From contig JADJAE010000003.1 in assembly GCA_016704445.1 (NCBI GenBank), positions 153,292-217,291 on the forward strand: a stretch of 64,000 bases of DNA. Reading direction: 5' to 3'. Below are positions 60,932 through 64,000 of this stretch, piece by piece (position 1 is the first letter of the stretch; every line of letters begins with the position of its first letter). Below the pieces are notes generated by a model. That model had not been told where the DNA came from. It ran no database searches and worked only from the letters and a program-made list of their open reading frames with translations. A program made the translations under genes and the position numbers. The DNA comes from Deltaproteobacteria bacterium. Lineage in GTDB: Bacteria; Myxococcota_A; Polyangia; Polyangiales; Ga0077539.

Positions 60932-61873
60932 TCAGTTGAAGCGCTGGCAGTCGGACGAGCAGCCGTCGCCGCTGACGGTGTTGCCGTCGTCGCAGCGCTC
61001 GCCCGCGTCGAGCTGGGCGTCACCGCAGCGGGCGCGGCGGCAGTCCTCGCGGCACAGGTCGCCGCTCCGGTGGGTGATCACCACGTCGTCGCGCAGCGTG
61101 AGCACGCGCGGCGCGCCGTCGGCGCCGATGAAGCGCACCCGGGTCACCCCGTCCGTGCGCAGGGTCTGGGCGGTGATGCGCCACGCCTGATCCCACGCGA
61201 GGCCCTGGATCGCGCCGCCGTCGGTGTTGTCCTGAAACGACCACCGCCCCTCGAAGCGCCCGCCGCCCACCGAGCGGAACTCGCCCTCGTCGTCCGAGAC
61301 GACGACCGAGGCCCCGGTGGGCACGCCCGACCAGTTGAGCTGGAGGTTCCCGTCGGGCTGCGGGGGCATGAGCCCCAGGTCGCCGTCGCGCCCGGCGACG
61401 AACACGAGGCTCAAGGTGCCGGTCGCGCCATCGACGTAGAGGATGTGGTTCGCGAGCGCGACGTCCTCGAAGCCCGTGTGCGCGCTCGCCGACTCGTAGC
61501 GGTAGAACGCCGTCGCCGAGAGCGACCGCACGAGTGGGCGCACCGCGACCGCCGGCCTCCCGGGCTGCGACAGGGTGAAGGCGTCCGTCGGCCCGTTGTC
61601 CGCCCCGCGATCGCACTCCTCGCCGAGGCCGACCACCCCGTCACCACAGAACGCCGGACGATCCGTCGGCGGCGGCAGCGGGCGATCGACGACGACGGGC
61701 ACATCGACCGTCGGCCGATCGACGCCCACGTCGACAGTCGGCTCCCCGAGGTCGACCGGCGCGGGGCGATCGAGGATGGGTGCCGCGACGTCGGCGGCGG
61801 CGTCGGAGTCAACGAGGGGCGTCCGGGCGCCACAGCCCACCACGAGACAGAGGAGCAATCTCAGCGCGCGCAT
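60932..61873 (-). CDS. Lipoprotein with myxobacterial Cys-rich C-terminal module
   Basis: From ATG at 61873 the signal is MRALRLLLCLVVG|CGARTP; a longer start at 61894 adds a few residues. An Asp/Pro/Val-rich linker (TVDVGVDRPTVDVPVVVDRP) leads to the first Cys segment AFCGDGVVGLGEECDRGADN. A beta-rich region of about 170 residues is in the centre (AFYRYESASAHTGFEDVALA, SLVFVAGRDGDLGLMPPQPD, RITAQTLRTDGVTRVRFIGA). The C-terminus CREDCRRARCGDAQLDAGER followed by CDDGNTVSGDGCSSDCQRFN is the Myxococcus-type Cys-rich repeat. It is a typical secreted or surface protein of this phylum; role unknown. Intact frame, 313 residues, in the gap between the TssM-like gene and pbpC. Confidence 0.85.
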   Translation of the reverse strand: MRALRLLLCLVVGCGARTPLVDSDAAADVAAPILDRPAPVDLGEPTVDVGVDRPTVDVPVVVDRPLPPPTDRPAFCGDGVVGLGEECDRGADNGPTDAFTLSQPGRPAVAVRPLVRSLSATAFYRYESASAHTGFEDVALANHILYVDGATGTLSLVFVAGRDGDLGLMPPQPDGNLQLNWSGVPTGASVVVSDDEGEFRSVGGGRFEGRWSFQDNTDGGAIQGLAWDQAWRITAQTLRTDGVTRVRFIGADGAPRVLTLRDDVVITHRSGDLCREDCRRARCGDAQLDAGERCDDGNTVSGDGCSSDCQRFN

Positions 61874-61919
61874 CACCGCGGACGGTAGTCCCATGCACGA
61901 TGGGCGCGCAAAGAGTGCG

Positions 61920-64000
61920 CTATCGGCGCTCGACGGTGACCGCAACGGGGGCGCTGCAGCGCGCAGCGCAGCACGCCACGATCGAGTGTTCGCCGGCGGG
62001 CGCGGGCCACGCCGCGTCCCGCAGCGCGGCCCCATCGACCACGAAGCGGAGCGCCTCTGCCTCGCCGCAGCGGGTCGCACGCAACGGGATCGCGCCGCCA
62101 GCGCCCGCCAGGAGAAGGGTCCGCCCGGGCTGCGGATCGAGGAGCCGCACGACGGACGGAGCCGTCTCGGTGACGGCGAGGTGCGCAGGGCGGGCGCGCT
62201 CGATCCACGCGGCGTAACGGGCGTCGAGCGTGGGCGCTGCAGCCAATGCCACGTCGCTCCGCCCCGCCCCGGCGGGCGGCGGATCCCACGCGACCCAGCG
62301 GGGGAGTGCCCGCGCGCGAGTGAGAGCAGGCGCACCGCCGCGGGCGCTGCCGCCTCGAAGCCTGAGACCCCGGCCATCGGCGCGCCCGCCGGGTCCCCCA
62401 GCCATACGAGCACGGTAAACCGGCGGTCGGCCACGGCGCACCACGCGTCCCGCCAGCGACTGGAGGTCCCGGTCTTGAGCGCGAAGGGCGCCTGCGGGGC
62501 GAGCTCGCGCAGAGAACGTCCGAAGCCGCGCGCACGGGCCGCCTCGTCGCTGAGCACGTCCCAGGTCATGGCCGCGCCCGCAGCGCCCATCACCGCTCGC
62601 GCAGCGGGCTCGTCGGCGCGCGCGACCCAGGAGAGCGGCACGCGGGAACCCTGTCGCGCGAGCGTCAGGTACGCGTGGGCCAGGGCGAGGGGGCTCACGT
62701 CCAGACCTCCGAGCACCACGCTCGGGCCGTACTGCCGCGCGTCTCCGGGACGGTGATGCCGAGCGCGGAGCTCGTCGACGATGGCCGCCGCACCGACCTG
62801 CGCTGCGGCGTCCAGCGCGGCGAGGTTCAGCGACGAGGCGAGGGCATCGCGGGCCGCACCGGTCCTCGCTCGCGGCCGTCGTAGTCCGGGCCTCGGCGGT
62901 CTCCCCACGGGCGCCCCGCAGCGGCACCTGGACGTCCGCCAGCACGGTGGCGGGCGTCGCGCCGCGCTCGAAGAGCAGGCTGTAGACGAAGGGTTTGAGC
63001 GTCGAGCCCGGCTGCCGCGCGGCGCAGCAGGTCGAGCGCCCCGCCGGGCCCGGCCGGGTCGGCCGCGCCGACGTAGGCGAGCACCTCGCCCGTCCGGTTG
63101 GAGAGCACGACCGCCGCGCCGTTGCTCGCGCCGCGCGCCCGCCACCGCGCGACGGTTCCGGCCATGAGCGCCGCGGCATCGCGCTGAAGCCCCGCGTCGA
63201 GGGAGCCGCGCGGCAGCCCGCTGGCTCGGTCCGGCTCGGCGCGCAGCAGCGCGTCGACGAAGCGCTCGGCCCCGGGGATGCACCCCCGTCGCCCACCGCG
63301 GCGCCTCCGCCAGGGCCTCCGCGAGGGCGCGCTCGTCGATGAACCCTGCCTCCCGCATCCGCCGCAGGATCCGGTCCCGCCGCGCCACCGCACGTCGCAG
63401 ATGCAGGGCCGGGTCGAGGCGTGAGGGCGACTGCGGCAGCCCCGCGAGCAGGGCGGCCTCGGCCAGCGTGACCGCGCCCGGACCGCGGCCGAGGAAGACC
63501 TCGCACGCCCGCGCCACGCCGACCACGTTGTGCCCGAACGGCACGCGGTTGACGTACGGAGCAGGATCTCGTCCTTGCTGACGGCGCGCTCGAGGGCGAG
63601 CGCCCGGACCACCTCGAGGGTTGCTCCAGAGCCCGCGAGGTCGCCCGTGGGTGAGCTTGATGACCTGCTGCGTGATGGTGGAGGCCCCGGTGCGCCGTCG
63701 CCACGGGATCACCGCATCGAGCACCGCCCGTGCGCTCGCCCGGAGGTCGACGCCGCGGTGGGAGTAGAAGCGCTGGTCCTCGGCGGCGAGCAACGCCAGG
63801 ACGAGGTGCGGCGAGACCGCGTCGAGGCTCACCCAGCGCTGGTCTACCCGCCGCGCGCACGACCTGGATCACCTCACCCTCCCGGTCCGTGACCACCGGT
63901 GGCGCGTCGGGCACGGCGAAGCGCTGGCGGTCGAGGTGCGCCCCCTGGTCGATCGCGGCGCCGGCGAGCATCCACGCCGCGAGGGCCGTCGCCGCGATGA
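61920..64000 (-). CDS. pbpC: Penicillin-binding protein 1C, 5' end beyond right edge (six or more frameshifts)
   Basis: Bifunctional inner-membrane enzyme that polymerises and cross-links peptidoglycan. Reading minus strand from the right edge: a membrane anchor ATALAAWMLAGAAIDQG, then glycosyltransferase motifs LLAAEDQRFYSHRGVDLRA, RRTGASTITQQVIKLTHGRP and YVNRVPFGHNVVGVARACEV. The transpeptidase has the active Ser in RQPGSTLKPFVYSLLFERG (SxxK), the SLN motif in ASSLNLAALDAAAQVG and the KTG motif in FALKTGTSSRWRDAW. A C-terminal beta domain (APSVVRLLDPQPGRTLLLAG) matches the BiPBP_C tail of PBP1C. Many indels break the frame, most of them between 62800 and 63900. About 693 residues are visible of roughly 720-780, so only a few N-terminal residues are missing. 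Confidence 0.9.
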   Translation of the reverse strand, partial: IAATALAAWMLAGAAIDQGAHLDRQRFAVPDAPPVVTDREGEVIQVVRAAGRPALGEPRRGLAAPRPGVARRRGPALLLPPRRRPPGERTGGARCGDPVATAHRGLHHHAAGHQAHPRATSRALEQPSRWSGRSPSSAPSARTRSCSVRQPRAVRAQRGRRGAGVRGLPRPRSGRGHAGRGRPARGAAAVALTPRPGPASATCGGAAGPDPAADAGGRVHRRARPRGGPGGGAAVGDGGASPGPSASSTRCCAPSRTEPAGCRAAPSTRGFSAMPRRSWPEPSRGGGRAARATARRSCSPTGRARCSPTSARPTRPGPAGRSTCCAARQPGSTLKPFVYSLLFERGATPATVLADVQVPLRGARGETAEARTTTAASEDRCGPRCPRLVAEPRRAGRRSAGRCGGHRRRAPRSASPSRRRAAVRPERGARRSGREPPRPGPRVPDARATGFPRAALLGRARRRARCASGDGRCGRGHDLGRAQRRGGPCARLRTFSARARPAGALRAQDRDLQSLAGRVVRRGRPPVYRARMAGGPGGRADGRGLRLRGGSARGGAPALTRARALPRWVAWDPPPAGAGRSDVALAAAPTLDARYAAWIERARPAHLAVTETAPSVVRLLDPQPGRTLLLAGAGGAIPLRATRCGEAEALRFVVDGAALRDAAWPAPAGEHSIVACCAARCSAPVAVTVERR

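Overview
The window is 64 kb of very GC-rich DNA that looks like the chromosome of a member of the Myxococcota (Polyangia-type). Pointers are two NtrC-type sigma-54 regulators, a Ser/Thr kinase with the HRDVSPQNIL catalytic loop and PEGA-like tails, many lipoproteins with Asp/Pro-rich or Cys-rich segments, MopE-like NDCDG modules, and the myxobacterial CDDGNTVSGDGCSSDC module. Genes are packed on both strands, often with ATGA or GTGA overlaps. I saw no tRNA, rRNA, insertion sequence, prophage or CRISPR array, and no gene-free stretch longer than about 300 bases.

About 18 genes, including normally essential ones (ileS, pdxA), are split by small indels. Where the missing base can be inferred it is usually one G or C lost from a short run. 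The breaks concentrate in 1.8-13.6 kb and 48-64 kb, while 13.6-46 kb is nearly clean. I therefore treat most as sequence errors and annotate each gene across its frameshifts.

Layout. 1-14 kb: partial exported protein (-), aspartokinase lysC, broken exported protein, NtrC-type regulator, parvulin lipoprotein, AAA ATPase with an altered Walker A (-), unknown protein, Cys-rich lipoprotein, OPT transporter, a G-tract of up to 41 G, and ileS. 14-15.6 kb: lspA and lgt overlap, the lipoprotein signal peptidase and diacylglyceryl transferase, fitting for a genome so rich in lipoproteins. 15.6-20.4 kb: norCBQD (-), a nitric oxide reductase operon with a two-haem NorC and a CRP/FNR-like palindrome upstream. 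20.6-25.6 kb: three surface lipoproteins (RCC1 repeats; MopE plus deacetylase-like; Asp-repeat plus Cys-repeat). 25.6-30.2 kb: a candidate exopolysaccharide locus (pseudo-receiver, GT2 glycosyltransferase, lipoprotein, divergent TPR/beta-barrel). 30.2-33.1 kb: hutU-hutI histidine degradation (-). 33.2-36.8 kb: KOW-tailed protein, helical protein (-), GT4 glycosyltransferase, methyltransferase. 36.9-39.9 kb: PilR-like regulator, type IV pilin-like protein, TPR-like protein. 39.9-45.4 kb: Ser/Thr kinase and a large envelope protein (both -). 45.5-51.1 kb: a + strand envelope cluster (HEAT, beta-propeller lipoprotein, 84-aa protein, cytochrome-like lipoprotein, DsbA-like lipoprotein). 51.2-53.2 kb: GAF protein (-). 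53.3-64 kb: OmpR-type regulator with a degenerate receiver, pdxA, UvrA paralogue, cobalamin-binding mutase subunit, acyl-CoA dehydrogenase, an isolated TssM/IcmF-like protein, a Cys-rich lipoprotein (-) and pbpC (-, off the right edge).

The window mixes housekeeping genes with a denitrification module and several envelope modules. Leads for undescribed biology are the pseudo-receiver/glycosyltransferase locus, the two-haem NorC, the IleS catalytic-loop insertion, the isolated TssM-like protein and the 45.5-51.1 kb envelope cluster.
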